DNA from: Planctomycetota bacterium
Lineage (GTDB): Bacteria; Planctomycetota; PLA2
Assembly (NCBI GenBank): GCA_021776735.1
Contig: JAJFFH010000019.1
Span: 112,630-176,629, forward strand
Direction of reading: 5' to 3'
Length of the DNA stretch: 64,000 nucleotides
A program made the position numbers and the translations under genes. Position 1 is the first letter of the stretch; each line of letters starts with the position of its first letter. A model generated the notes under the pieces. That model ran no database searches. It was not told the origin of the DNA and was given only the letters and a program-made list of their open reading frames with translations. Positions 1 through 8,761 of this stretch are shown here, piece after piece.

Positions 1-2226
1 GACGGCAAGCTGCACCCGCTCCCGGCCACGATCAAGGGCGCACAGTTCACTTGGAAACACGAACAACTGCACGTCCGGACCAAGCAGCGCTGGACGGGCG
101 CCGTGGTCCTTGGAAAACGGCACCGACCCGTCGCATTCTTGGGCAATACGTTGCTTCTTGACCTCGACGGCGATCTCGACCTGGCCGGCGCGCACGAGGC
201 GGCCCTTTCCGGCGCGGCGTTTGGGTGGCAGGGCTTCGGCTATCGAGCAGTCATCGCGCCGGGCAAGGACGCGCCCACCCTGACCATCGACGCCATGAAA
301 CCCGCACCGCCCGACCGGCGGCCGGCATGGCGTCCGCCGCCGTCGCCCACGCTGCCGCGTTGGACCATCTGGACCGATCCCGAAAAAGACAAGCTCTCAA
401 CGCTCAAGACACGCTTTCGACGCGACAGAAAAAGGCACCGCCGGGAGAAGTTTCCGTCCGTCTTCGTGCAGCGGCATCTGCATGAGATCGGCATGCTGCG
501 GACCTCGAAGGCGTTTTCATTCTTGTGGAGCGTCGCGACCAAGGACAAAGACATCCGCACGCGCGCCCACGCCGTCGAGGCGATGGGTTTTCCGGAATAC
601 GCAAAGCACGCCGGCAAGGTTGAAAAGCTCGCCCGCGGCGAGGCGGATCAACGGCCGAGCAAGCTCTTCGGCTTCGCGCCCACGTACAAAGTCCATGCGG
701 CCGCCGCCGAGGCGCTGCACTACATGGGCGCCAAGAATCGTTTGCGCGTCTATCTCGACCTGCTCCAGTCATCGTCCGATGACGAACTCTCTGGCGCGTG
801 CCTGCGCTGCATCGGCTATCTCGGCACGCAGCAGGCGTACGATCAACTGTCCGACCGGCTCGATGCCGCGGTCAAGGAGAAGCGCTCGTCGCTCGTCGAT
901 GATCTGTATCGCGGAGTTCGCCACTGCCCCCGCACCCCGGTCCTCGAGTGGATGGTGGCCGCCACGAAAACGGTCCTGGCGCGCGACGAGGGCATCGAGG
1001 ACCTTTTTGCGCTGCGCTATCCACAAGCGCGCGACGCGGCACTCGCGCTCGCGAAGGAGAAAAAGTCGTTTCTGCTCGACGAGGACCGCACACGCGTGGC
1101 GCGCGTCCTCGCCACGGCAGGCGACGCTGAATCCGTCCAGGCGGCGCTACGCAAGCCCGTCGTGTCCGACGAGACCACGCTGCAGCGCCTTCTTCCCGCC
1201 GTCCGCGACCCGCGCGCGATCCGTGTCATGCTCGTCGAGCTCGATGGCGACCACCGCGAACTCGTGCTTGGGATCTTGCAGCAAATCCCCGTTCCCGCCG
1301 TTCGCCGCGAACTCATCGCGCGACTCCGCAATGCGCCGGTCCCCGCGCTGATCCGCGCCGTGGCGCACGTCGGTGGTGAAGGCGCACGCGCGGCGGTGCT
1401 CGAGGCGGCAAGAAAGGGCGGACCCGAACTGCGAATCGCGGCCGCCATGGGCTTCGGTGGCACCGGAACGATGGACAAGAATGTGCGGGCCCTGCTCGAG
1501 ACCATGTGCACCGCTTCAAGCGCCGAGGAACGCGCCGCTGCATGGGCGGCCCTACCCGAGGCGACGGCGGCGATGCTTGCACGGGCAAGCAAAGATCCCT
1601 CGTGGCTGGTCCGCCGCGCCGCGTTGCGCGCCGCAAGCCGGCTCGGGCACGGTGATTGGGCGAAGGCCCAGGAGCCCAAGAGGCTGGCTTTGCGCGCCGA
1701 CGCGGCGCGCGCGTCCGGCCAACCGCTGCCCCAGCCGATCCTCACGATCGCCGGCATCCCAATCCACAGCGATCACATCGTCTTCGTCACCGACGCGACG
1801 GGCGAGGCGACCGTCGCCGCGGCGATCAAGAAACTGCCCGACGGCACAAGGGTCAACGTCATCTCGGTACGCCAGGAGCAACCCGCCTGGGCGACAACGG
1901 TCCAGCTTCTCGACCGGGCCGGCCGCTCCACGATCCGGCGTTTTTTAAAGAGGCCCGCCGTGTCCGCAAAGCAACGGCCCGCGTTCGCCGACTCCTTCGC
2001 CCAGGCGTTGGGCGACCCCGAGGCCGACACGATCGTCTTGATCGGCGCGACCCCATGGGGACAGCGCGCCTCGAACCCGGTCTTTCGACGGCTGGCGCGC
2101 CTCGATCCGACGGGCTCACGGACCGTCCAGGCGATCGCCACCATCAACGCCAGCGAGCTGTTTCGCCGTCTCGCCCAACGCAGCGGTGGCCGCTACGTAA
2201 AACAGCAAGAACCCACGATCGAATAG
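1..2226 (+). CDS. HEAT-repeat protein with degenerate VWA-like C-terminal domain (5' partial)
   Basis: The frame is open from base 1, so the start lies before the window. The middle of the protein is a long run of alpha-helical HEAT/armadillo-like repeats (for example RAHAVEAMGF, SGACLRCIGY, AAALRKPVV) that probably form a protein-binding solenoid. The last ~170 residues resemble a von Willebrand A fold: beta-strand HIVFVTDATGE, strand VNVISVRQEQ, strand TIVLIGATPWG, ending in a GGRYVK motif common to planctomycete VWA proteins. The metal-binding DxSxS motif is replaced by DATGE, so classic MIDAS metal binding is unlikely. A related architecture is encoded at 18385-20100. The family is usually exported, but the N-terminus is not visible here. 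Function unknown; scaffold or ligand binding is inference. Confidence 0.75.
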   Translation, partial: DGKLHPLPATIKGAQFTWKHEQLHVRTKQRWTGAVVLGKRHRPVAFLGNTLLLDLDGDLDLAGAHEAALSGAAFGWQGFGYRAVIAPGKDAPTLTIDAMKPAPPDRRPAWRPPPSPTLPRWTIWTDPEKDKLSTLKTRFRRDRKRHRREKFPSVFVQRHLHEIGMLRTSKAFSFLWSVATKDKDIRTRAHAVEAMGFPEYAKHAGKVEKLARGEADQRPSKLFGFAPTYKVHAAAAEALHYMGAKNRLRVYLDLLQSSSDDELSGACLRCIGYLGTQQAYDQLSDRLDAAVKEKRSSLVDDLYRGVRHCPRTPVLEWMVAATKTVLARDEGIEDLFALRYPQARDAALALAKEKKSFLLDEDRTRVARVLATAGDAESVQAALRKPVVSDETTLQRLLPAVRDPRAIRVMLVELDGDHRELVLGILQQIPVPAVRRELIARLRNAPVPALIRAVAHVGGEGARAAVLEAARKGGPELRIAAAMGFGGTGTMDKNVRALLETMCTASSAEERAAAWAALPEATAAMLARASKDPSWLVRRAALRAASRLGHGDWAKAQEPKRLALRADAARASGQPLPQPILTIAGIPIHSDHIVFVTDATGEATVAAAIKKLPDGTRVNVISVRQEQPAWATTVQLLDRAGRSTIRRFLKRPAVSAKQRPAFADSFAQALGDPEADTIVLIGATPWGQRASNPVFRRLARLDPTGSRTVQAIATINASELFRRLAQRSGGRYVKQQEPTIE

Positions 2227-2260
2227 CCGCTCCGCCCCCCATGGACTTCCGGGTGGCATT

Positions 2261-2899
2261 CTCGTAGGTACGGCTCCCCAGTCCGCGAACGAGGCCTTCA
2301 CGATCGGCACTGTCGCGGTCACCGGCACATACGGCCTCCCTCCGTCGCCGCCGTTCACGTTGAACTTTTCCGGTGGTTGCACGTCGTTCACGATCTCCAC
2401 CGTCGATCCGGCGGGCGCTCCCGCCGGCACGTGGATGTACGCCGCGGTATCGGCGGACAACCTGAGCAACATCGCCATCTTTAACTTCGCCGCCCCGGCG
2501 GGCGACGCCGTCCTCGCCGTCGGCCTCGCCTGGCTCGGACGCGACAACCGTATCGGCGACGCGACCATCAGCGCGACCGTCACGTTTTTTGACGGCACCA
2601 CACTCGACGCGGGCCCGATCGTGGCCGACGGCACGGGCGACGGCCTGCCCGGCGGCAAGGACGTGTTCATCGGTTTTGAAGACACCGGCGGCCACGGCGG
2701 CATCGTCTCGCTCTCCGTTCTCTCAACACAAGACGTCCAGCCGTTCCACTTCTTCCACGGCTGGGACGACATCGGCGTCGTGCTCCAAAGCGGCGCAGGA
2801 CCGTCGGGCGGCGCCCCCGTCCCGGAACGGGCACGCTGGCGCTGGCCGCCCTCGCCGCGGCCGGGTTCACCGTCGTGCGGCCGGTCCCGCCAGCGCTGA
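2261..2899 (+). pseudogene. Broken secreted protein with frameshifted PEP-CTERM-like sorting signal
   Basis: The reading frame looks like a secreted Gly/Thr/Ala-rich beta protein (AFTIGTVAVTGTYG, then FFHGWDDIGVVLQSG). It lacks a signal peptide and has no convincing start codon, because the open frame runs back into the preceding gene. At its end the frame reads PVPE and then arginine/tryptophan-rich nonsense. One frame over, from base 2830, the sequence reads GTLALAALAAAGFTVVR. Joined, these give the VPEP-hydrophobic helix-basic layout of a PEP-CTERM exosortase signal. One missing base near 2828 explains the switch. A second slip would be needed to reach the basic RSRQR tail before the stop. 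It is either a decayed gene or an assembly error. No exosortase gene is visible in the window. Confidence 0.5.
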
Positions 2900-2912
2900 C
2901 CGGTCCACCAGA

Positions 2913-2967
2913 CATCGCCGTCCGTTTGCTGTGTCCGAATTCGCTGCGGAAGCAAACGGACGGCGAT
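2913..2967. repeat. Inverted pair of the 18-bp dispersed repeat
   Basis: CATCGCCGTCCGTTTGCT at 2913-2930 faces AGCAAACGGACGGCGAT at 2951-2967. The 17-bp arms are perfectly complementary around a 20-base loop, so the RNA could fold into a strong hairpin. It lies between the broken PEP-CTERM gene and the exporter operon. It may act as a terminator, but there is no T-tract. Confidence 0.85.
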
Positions 2968-2994
2968 ACTTCGCCTCCCCTTATCTTGAGCGGC

Positions 2995-4086
2995 GTGAAC
3001 AAACTCGCCCTCGGTCTCCTTTTCCTGGCTGCCTGCCGGGAGACGGTGCGCGACGACGCGTACTCGGGCACCATCGAGTTTCCGGACGTCGCGGTCGGGT
3101 CGCTTGTCGGCGGACGTGTCGTCGAGGTTCGCAAACAGGAAGGCCAGCGCGCGAAGGCGGGCGACGTACTCGTTGTGCTTGACCCCGACGAGTGGCAGAG
3201 CACGCTGGACGAGGCGCGGGCGCTGGCCGAGGCGACGGCGCGGGAGCTCGAGCTGCTCGAGGCCGGGGCCCGGCAGGAGGACATCGATCGCGCGAAGGCC
3301 GACGCGAAACGGCTGGAGTTGATCTGGCAGGTTGTCCAGAAGGGCGCGCGCAAGGAAGAGATCGCGCAAGCGCGCGAGGACTGGACCGCCGCGGACGCGC
3401 TGTTTCAGGAGGCGGATGCCGCGCTCACGCGCGAGCAGGGACTCGTGCGTGAAGGCTCGAGCACGACGGAATTGGCGGAGAAAGCGCTGGCCAGGGCCGA
3501 GGCGGCACGCGCGCGGCGGTCGGCGGCCAAGCAACGGCTCGCGCTGCTCGAACGCGGGGCGCGCAAGGAAGAGATCGAGGCGGCGCGGCAGGCGTGGCTG
3601 GCGCAGCTCCAAGTCGTAAAGCGGCTGGAGGCCGGCACGCGGCCCGAGGAGATTGCGGCGAAGCGGGCCACGCTCGCGGCCGCGCACGCGCGCATCGAGG
3701 TCGCGCAAAAAAAACTCGAGGAGCTGACCATCCGCGCACCCGCCGATTGTCTCGTGCAGACCCTCGACCTGCGCCCGGGCGATCTTCTCGCGGCTGGCGC
3801 GCCGGTCGCCGTCCTGATCCTGCCCGACGAGCCGTGGATCACGATCCACGTCCCGGAGAGCGACCTCGCGAGCGTCTCGGTCGGCAAGCTTGCGGACGTG
3901 ACGCCGGACGGGCACCCGCCGCTTGAAGCCACGGTCTCGTGGGTCTCGCGCGAGGCGGAGTTCACGCCGCGCAACGTCCAGACGCGGCGCGAGCGCGCGA
4001 CCCAGGTGTTTCGCGTGAAGCTCGTCTTGCGCGGCGACACGAGCCTGCTCAAGGACGGCCTGTGGGCCGATGTCGCGCTGCGATGA
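2995..4086 (+). CDS. HlyD/YbhG-type periplasmic adaptor lipoprotein of an ABC exporter
   Basis: This is the membrane-fusion subunit that links an inner-membrane ABC exporter to the outer envelope. I chose GTG at 2995 because it gives a clean lipoprotein signal, MNKLALGLLFLAAC, with the lipobox cysteine at residue 14. A biotinyl-lipoyl half-domain follows (GGRVVEVRKQEGQRAKAGDV), then a long coiled coil containing four copies of the G-x-R-x-E-x-I motif (GARQEDI, GARKEEI twice, GTRPEEI) that is typical of YbhG-like adaptors. The second lipoyl half (LTIRAPADCLVQTLDLRPGD) and beta-barrel domain come after it. The stop overlaps the start of the downstream ATPase (ATGA), so the three genes form an operon. 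The substrate cannot be told from sequence; small hydrophobic molecules are typical for relatives. Confidence 0.85.
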   Translation: MNKLALGLLFLAACRETVRDDAYSGTIEFPDVAVGSLVGGRVVEVRKQEGQRAKAGDVLVVLDPDEWQSTLDEARALAEATARELELLEAGARQEDIDRAKADAKRLELIWQVVQKGARKEEIAQAREDWTAADALFQEADAALTREQGLVREGSSTTELAEKALARAEAARARRSAAKQRLALLERGARKEEIEAARQAWLAQLQVVKRLEAGTRPEEIAAKRATLAAAHARIEVAQKKLEELTIRAPADCLVQTLDLRPGDLLAAGAPVAVLILPDEPWITIHVPESDLASVSVGKLADVTPDGHPPLEATVSWVSREAEFTPRNVQTRRERATQVFRVKLVLRGDTSLLKDGLWADVALR

Positions 4087-5060
4087 GCGTGGCAAACGCC
4101 GAGAGGACCACCGCCATCGAGGCGCGCGGCCTGACCCGCCGCTTCGGGTCCCTCGTTGCCGTCGATGGTGTCGATCTTTCCGTGCGCAAGGGGTCGATCT
4201 TCGGCCTGCTCGGCCCCAACGGCTCGGGCAAGTCCACGCTCATCCGGATGTTTTGCGGCTTGTTGCGACCGTCGTCCGGGGCACCGATCGTCCTCGGCCT
4301 CGACGTGCGGCGGCGGCCCGTTCAGGTGCGCCGCCGCATCGGCTACATGTCGCAGCGCTTCTCCCTGTACGACGAGCTGACCGGCCACGAGAACCTCACG
4401 TTTTTTGCACGCGCGTATGGATTGCCGCGCCGCCGCCTCACCCGACGATTGGGCGAGGTCGTGGAGCGCACCGGCCTGAGTGGCTACGAAACCCCCCGCG
4501 CGGGCACGCTCTCCGGCGGCTGGAAGCAGCGGCTCGCACTCGCGTGCGCGCTGGTCCACGACCCCGATGTCCTGTTTCTCGACGAGCCGACGGCGGGCAT
4601 CGACCCCGTCGCCCGCCGTGCGCTGTGGACCCTGCTGTTCGAGCTGATCGCGGAGGGCAAGACCCTCTTTGTGACCACGCACTACATGGACGAGGCCGAG
4701 CGCTGCGACCACCTCGCCTACGTCTACCTCTCCAAGCTGCTCGTCAACGGCACGCCGAGCGAACTCAAGGCGCTACCCGACGTCAACCCGCCGGACACGC
4801 GGCGCGTCGAAGCGCGCACGAACCGGATCCAGGAGGCCCTGCGGCGGCTGGAGACCCATCCCGGCGTGCTTGAAGCCACGGTTTTCGGTGAGTCGATCCG
4901 CCTGCTCGTGGACGACGCGACCACCAATCGCGGGCTGCTCGCGTTCTTGCCAGACGACGCCACGCTCGCCGCCATCCGCCCGTCGCTGGAAGACGTCTTT
5001 GTCACGATGACACAGCGGGCGAGCGCCGCGGCCGCCACCCAAGAAGGAGCAAAGCGGTGA
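4083..5060 (+). CDS. ABC exporter ATP-binding protein (YbhF-like, single nucleotide-binding domain)
   Basis: This ATPase powers the exporter encoded by its neighbours. ATG at 4083 overlaps the upstream stop. The motifs are complete: Walker A GPNGSGKST, Q-loop YMSQRFSLYDEL, signature LSGGWKQR, Walker B VLFLDEP followed by TAGID, and switch histidine TTHYMDEAERC. The signature carries W at the position usually occupied by Q or M. The ~90-residue C-terminal extension ends in LEDVFVTMTQ, typical of ABC-2 type ATPases of the drug or polysaccharide class. E. coli YbhF carries two such domains in tandem; this protein has only one, about 325 residues. The next gene starts at the GTGA overlap. Confidence 0.9.
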   Translation: MSVANAERTTAIEARGLTRRFGSLVAVDGVDLSVRKGSIFGLLGPNGSGKSTLIRMFCGLLRPSSGAPIVLGLDVRRRPVQVRRRIGYMSQRFSLYDELTGHENLTFFARAYGLPRRRLTRRLGEVVERTGLSGYETPRAGTLSGGWKQRLALACALVHDPDVLFLDEPTAGIDPVARRALWTLLFELIAEGKTLFVTTHYMDEAERCDHLAYVYLSKLLVNGTPSELKALPDVNPPDTRRVEARTNRIQEALRRLETHPGVLEATVFGESIRLLVDDATTNRGLLAFLPDDATLAAIRPSLEDVFVTMTQRASAAAATQEGAKR

Positions 5061-6145
5061 TCCGCGGCCTCGGTGCGGTGGTCTACAAGGAGCTGTTGCA
5101 ACTGCGGCGCGACCCGGCGAGCCTCGGACTCGCGCTGCTCATTCCCGTGATTCAGCTCGTGATCTTCGGCTTCGCGATCGACACCGAGGTGCGTGATGTC
5201 CCGTTCATCGTCGTCGATTCCGCCCGTGTGCGCGAAAGCCGCGAGTTCGCCCGCGCGTTCGAGGCGACAGGCACGTTTCGACTCAAGGGCTACTTCGACA
5301 GTCGCGACGAGGCGCTCGCGCAATTGCGCGCGGGACACGCCAAGGCCGCCCTGCTGTTTCCGACGGATTTCGCGAGCCGCCTCCTGCGGGGCGAGATTGC
5401 GCGTGTCCAGGTACTCGTGGACGGTTCGGATCAAACCGTCGCCGCCCAGGCGCAGGCCGCCGCCCTCGGCGTGGCCCAGTCGTTCACCCGACGCACCGCG
5501 CCTACAGTGCAGGCACGCGTTCGTTTTCTCTACAACCCGGACGGCCGTTCCGAGAACTTCTTCGTCCCGGGCCTCGCCGGCATCATCCTGCAGCTCGTGA
5601 CGATGACGCTGACGGCGTCCGCCATCGTCCGCGAGCGCGAACGCGGCACGTTCGACCAGCTCATGGTCACGCCGGTCTCGCGCCTTGCCATCACCCTCGG
5701 AAAACTCTTCCCCCCGATCCTGCTCGGCGCGGTCGCGGCTGCGCTCGTCCTCTCCGTCATGGTCTGGGTCTTCGACGTGCCGATCCGGGGCAGCCTCGGA
5801 CTCCTGGTCGCGCTCACAACGCTGTTTGTCTTTACGAGCCTCGCCCTCGGCCTGTTCATTTCCACGATCGCGCGCTCGCAGCTCCAGGCGCTCATGCTGA
5901 CGCTGCTCATCTTGTTGCCCTCGGTGCTGCTGTCCGGCTTCATGTTCCCGCGCGACACGATGCCCAGCCCGATCTACGAACTGACTTGGGCGATCCCGGC
6001 CACGTACTTCGTGGAGATCATGCGCGGCATCGTGTTGCGCTCCGCGTCCGCCGAGGAACTCCGCCATATGATTCTGCCGCTGGCGGGCATCGGAGTCGGC
6101 CTGTGCGCACTGGTCGCCCTCCGTTTCCGAAAGACGGTCGAATGA
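5057..6145 (+). CDS. ABC-2 type exporter permease (YbhS/YhhJ-like)
   Basis: This is the membrane subunit of the exporter. The start GTG at 5057 overlaps the ATPase stop. The layout is the standard ABC-2 one. There is a first helix (LGLALLIPVIQLVIFGFAI), a ~150-residue extracytoplasmic domain (VRDVPFIVVDSARV to NPDGRSENFFVPGL), and five further helices including the signature ERERGTFDQLMVTPVSR region. At 362 residues it matches YbhS and YhhJ (about 370). One permease copy is present, so a homodimer is expected. The operon appears to end here; the next gene begins about 80 bases on and has an unrelated function. Confidence 0.88.
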   Translation: MIRGLGAVVYKELLQLRRDPASLGLALLIPVIQLVIFGFAIDTEVRDVPFIVVDSARVRESREFARAFEATGTFRLKGYFDSRDEALAQLRAGHAKAALLFPTDFASRLLRGEIARVQVLVDGSDQTVAAQAQAAALGVAQSFTRRTAPTVQARVRFLYNPDGRSENFFVPGLAGIILQLVTMTLTASAIVRERERGTFDQLMVTPVSRLAITLGKLFPPILLGAVAAALVLSVMVWVFDVPIRGSLGLLVALTTLFVFTSLALGLFISTIARSQLQALMLTLLILLPSVLLSGFMFPRDTMPSPIYELTWAIPATYFVEIMRGIVLRSASAEELRHMILPLAGIGVGLCALVALRFRKTVE

Positions 6146-6222
6146 CCCCCCCGCGACAAGAGATCACGTCATGAAACACGTTTCCCTGGAGGGCTTTCGC
6201 CTTGGCCGGGATCTCCCACTTG

Positions 6223-8709
6223 ATGAACTCATACCGCCCGCACGACTCGCGCCTACCTGGCGACGCGGACACTTCGCGCCCGCATGACCTGTTTCGCCAT
6301 GCCGGGTTTTTGCACCGGCTCGCGCGGGGACTCGTCCGCGACGATTTCACCGCGGACGACGTCATGCAGGAAACCTGGGTAGCGACGTTGCGCGACCGCC
6401 CGCGCGATCCGGAACGCGCACGCGGCTGGCTCGCCCGCATCACGCGGAGCTTCGCAGCTCGTCAACACCGCGCCGCGGCGCGCCGGAGCCGGCACGAGCA
6501 GCGCGCACGAACACGCCGCGTCGAGCCGTCCGCCGCAGACACCGCCGCGCGCCTCGAACTCGAGCGGCTGGTCGTCGCCGCCGTCACGGCACTCGACGAA
6601 CCCTGCCGCACAACGATCGTCAAGCGGTTCTTCGACGGCCTCCCGCCCAGCACGATCGCCCGCGAAATGAACGTACCCGTGCGCACTGTCGAATCCCGCC
6701 TGCGCCGCGGCCTGGAACGCCTGCGCGACCGCCTTGACAAACAACGCAACGACTGGCGCGCCGGACTCGTCGCCCTCGCCGGCCTGCGCATGCCCAGGGC
6801 AGGTACGACCGTTGCAGCGGCGCTGACCACGATCGCGGTGCCGCTCGCCGCCGCCGCCGTAGTCGTCGTTTCCTGGATCACCTTGGGGAGCAACGACAAC
6901 GCGCCCACTCGCACGACAGGACATGCAGCCCGCGGACCCGTCGTGCTCGCCCGCGGCGCACCCGGCCCCCGCCCCCCCCTGCCGCTTCCGCAAGATGCCC
7001 TGACCCAACGTGTCCGCCTGTTGCGCTACCACCTGCGCCACGGCGCGACATGGAGGCGACGTCGCTCCGCGCTCGAGCTCGCGGCACTCGGCGAGAAGGC
7101 ACGCGCAGCGATCCCCGACCTGTTGTCCTACCTGTCGCACGAACAGGGCTGGTGGGACGAGGCCCGCGGCGAGATCGAGCAGGCACTCGGCAGGATGGCA
7201 CCGGTTTCGTTGCCGGCCATGACGGCGCTGCTACAGCATACGGACGGCGAGATTCGTGCGAGCGGACTGCGCGCGCTCGGCCACGGCGGCGCCGCATCCC
7301 GCCCGGCGATCCCGGCCGTCGTCGCGCGGCTGCGCGCGGAGATCGAATGGTACGCCGGCGAAGCGGGCCGCGCCCTGGCGCGCATGGGCGAGCCCGGCAT
7401 CGCCGCGTTGTTGCGCGAGGCGAGCACGTTGCGCCACGTCCGCGGACGGCGGCTCGGTCACCCGACGCTCCAATTCATACCGCCCAACCCGTTCGAACGC
7501 GCCTTCACGGGACTCGGCTCCGAACTCGCCGCGCCGCTCGCCCGACTGCTCGAGGCCGACGACACGTTCGCACGCGCCAACGCGGCCGCCGCGCTGCACG
7601 GCCTCGGAGCAAACGCGGCGCCCGCACTTCCCGCAATCCTGCGCGCAATCAGAAACCGAAAGTTCGGCGACCGGACACGCCTGCTTCGTCTCCTGGGGGT
7701 GCTCGGTACGCACGGACGCGGCGCCGCGTCGATTCTCGTCGCAGAATTGCGGGGATTCACGGCGCGCGAACGCGTGCACGCACTGCTCGCCCTTCCACGC
7801 CTTCCGGACGCACACGCCGTAGCCCATCATTTGGCCGCCTGGCTGCACGAGCCCGGACGCTCCGAGAGGATGCGTGAACGCGGTGCCGGCGGGCTGATCG
7901 CTTTGGGTGCGGGTGGTCCGCATGAGCGCGATCTCTTGGTCGAGACCGTGGCGGGCGGATCGCTGAGCTGGGCTCCGGCGCGCGATATTCTTCGCGGCCA
8001 CGGGACCCGGATCGAGGGCCTCGTGCCGATGCTTCGCGACCGCCTGATCGCAGCCCTGATCGCCGAACGCACCGCGCGCGATCGTTCGCGCAGTGGGCGT
8101 CTTCTTTCCGTGCTCCGGGTGCTGGGTCAGGCCGGCAAGCGCGCCCTGGCGATCGTGCACGAACGGACGCGCCCCGCGGAGCATCGGCGCATCGTGGCCG
8201 AAAGCTGCGACGACACGCGCGCGCTTCTGCCCCGTGTCTTCAACCCCGTGCGCCGTGAGTTGCTGATGGACGAGGGGTACGCGCGTTCATGGTCCGGGTT
8301 GGCCCGCGGCCTTGCCCCGGCCGACGGAGTCGTTCGTTCTCTCGCGGCGCGCGCGCAACAGGCCGACCCCATTGCCGAACACGCGCTCGGCGCGCTCGTG
8401 GCGCTGCGCGCGAAGCAGGCGATTCCGCTTCTGCTGCGACGACTTGCCGATGAGGACCGGCGCACCTACGCCGCGCGGGCGCTGGGCCGGATGGGATTGT
8501 TGGCCAAGCCCGCGCTCGGGACGCTGCGCAAGCTGGTGGAGACCGAGCACGACGCCGCAGTCGTCGCGGCAGCCGGTGCCCTCGCTCGAATCACCGGCGA
8601 CGATTCCGCGCTCCGCATGGTCATCGAGAGAGACTGGCGGGGTACGCACGACGCCGCGAAAAGAGAGTTGGCCACGTTGTCCAGGCAAGTCCGCGCAAGA
8701 CCGCGGTAG
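6223..8709 (+). CDS. ECF-type sigma factor fused to a transmembrane helix and HEAT repeats
   Basis: The N-terminal ~165 residues form an ECF sigma-70 factor. Region 2 is FLHRLARGLVRDDFTADDVM with QETWVA. Region 4 is TALDEPCRTTIVKRFFDGL followed by the helix-turn-helix STIAREMNVPVRTVESRLRRG. After it come one strongly hydrophobic helix at about residues 195-222 (TTIAVPLAAAAVVVVSWIT), a proline-rich linker, and about 570 residues of HEAT repeats. The topology would put the sigma part in the cytoplasm and the repeats outside, suggesting a membrane-tethered regulator without a separate anti-sigma gene. The ATG at 6223 fits region 2 spacing; a TTG at 6202 is possible. The total is about 828 residues, against ~180-200 for an ordinary ECF factor. 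Targets and activating signal are unknown. No anti-sigma gene is adjacent. Confidence 0.8.
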   Translation: MNSYRPHDSRLPGDADTSRPHDLFRHAGFLHRLARGLVRDDFTADDVMQETWVATLRDRPRDPERARGWLARITRSFAARQHRAAARRSRHEQRARTRRVEPSAADTAARLELERLVVAAVTALDEPCRTTIVKRFFDGLPPSTIAREMNVPVRTVESRLRRGLERLRDRLDKQRNDWRAGLVALAGLRMPRAGTTVAAALTTIAVPLAAAAVVVVSWITLGSNDNAPTRTTGHAARGPVVLARGAPGPRPPLPLPQDALTQRVRLLRYHLRHGATWRRRRSALELAALGEKARAAIPDLLSYLSHEQGWWDEARGEIEQALGRMAPVSLPAMTALLQHTDGEIRASGLRALGHGGAASRPAIPAVVARLRAEIEWYAGEAGRALARMGEPGIAALLREASTLRHVRGRRLGHPTLQFIPPNPFERAFTGLGSELAAPLARLLEADDTFARANAAAALHGLGANAAPALPAILRAIRNRKFGDRTRLLRLLGVLGTHGRGAASILVAELRGFTARERVHALLALPRLPDAHAVAHHLAAWLHEPGRSERMRERGAGGLIALGAGGPHERDLLVETVAGGSLSWAPARDILRGHGTRIEGLVPMLRDRLIAALIAERTARDRSRSGRLLSVLRVLGQAGKRALAIVHERTRPAEHRRIVAESCDDTRALLPRVFNPVRRELLMDEGYARSWSGLARGLAPADGVVRSLAARAQQADPIAEHALGALVALRAKQAIPLLLRRLADEDRRTYAARALGRMGLLAKPALGTLRKLVETEHDAAVVAAAGALARITGDDSALRMVIERDWRGTHDAAKRELATLSRQVRARPR

Positions 8710-8761
8710 CCCGATCGCTCGATTTTTGCGGGGCAGACGCCCGTCCCGTGTTTCTCCTTGC

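Noticed and set aside
6171..6287. A 38-codon frame (MKHVSLEGFRLGRD...) overlapping the start of the sigma-HEAT gene
   Set aside because: Too short, no family, and it overlaps a well-supported gene; possible leader peptide but no support.
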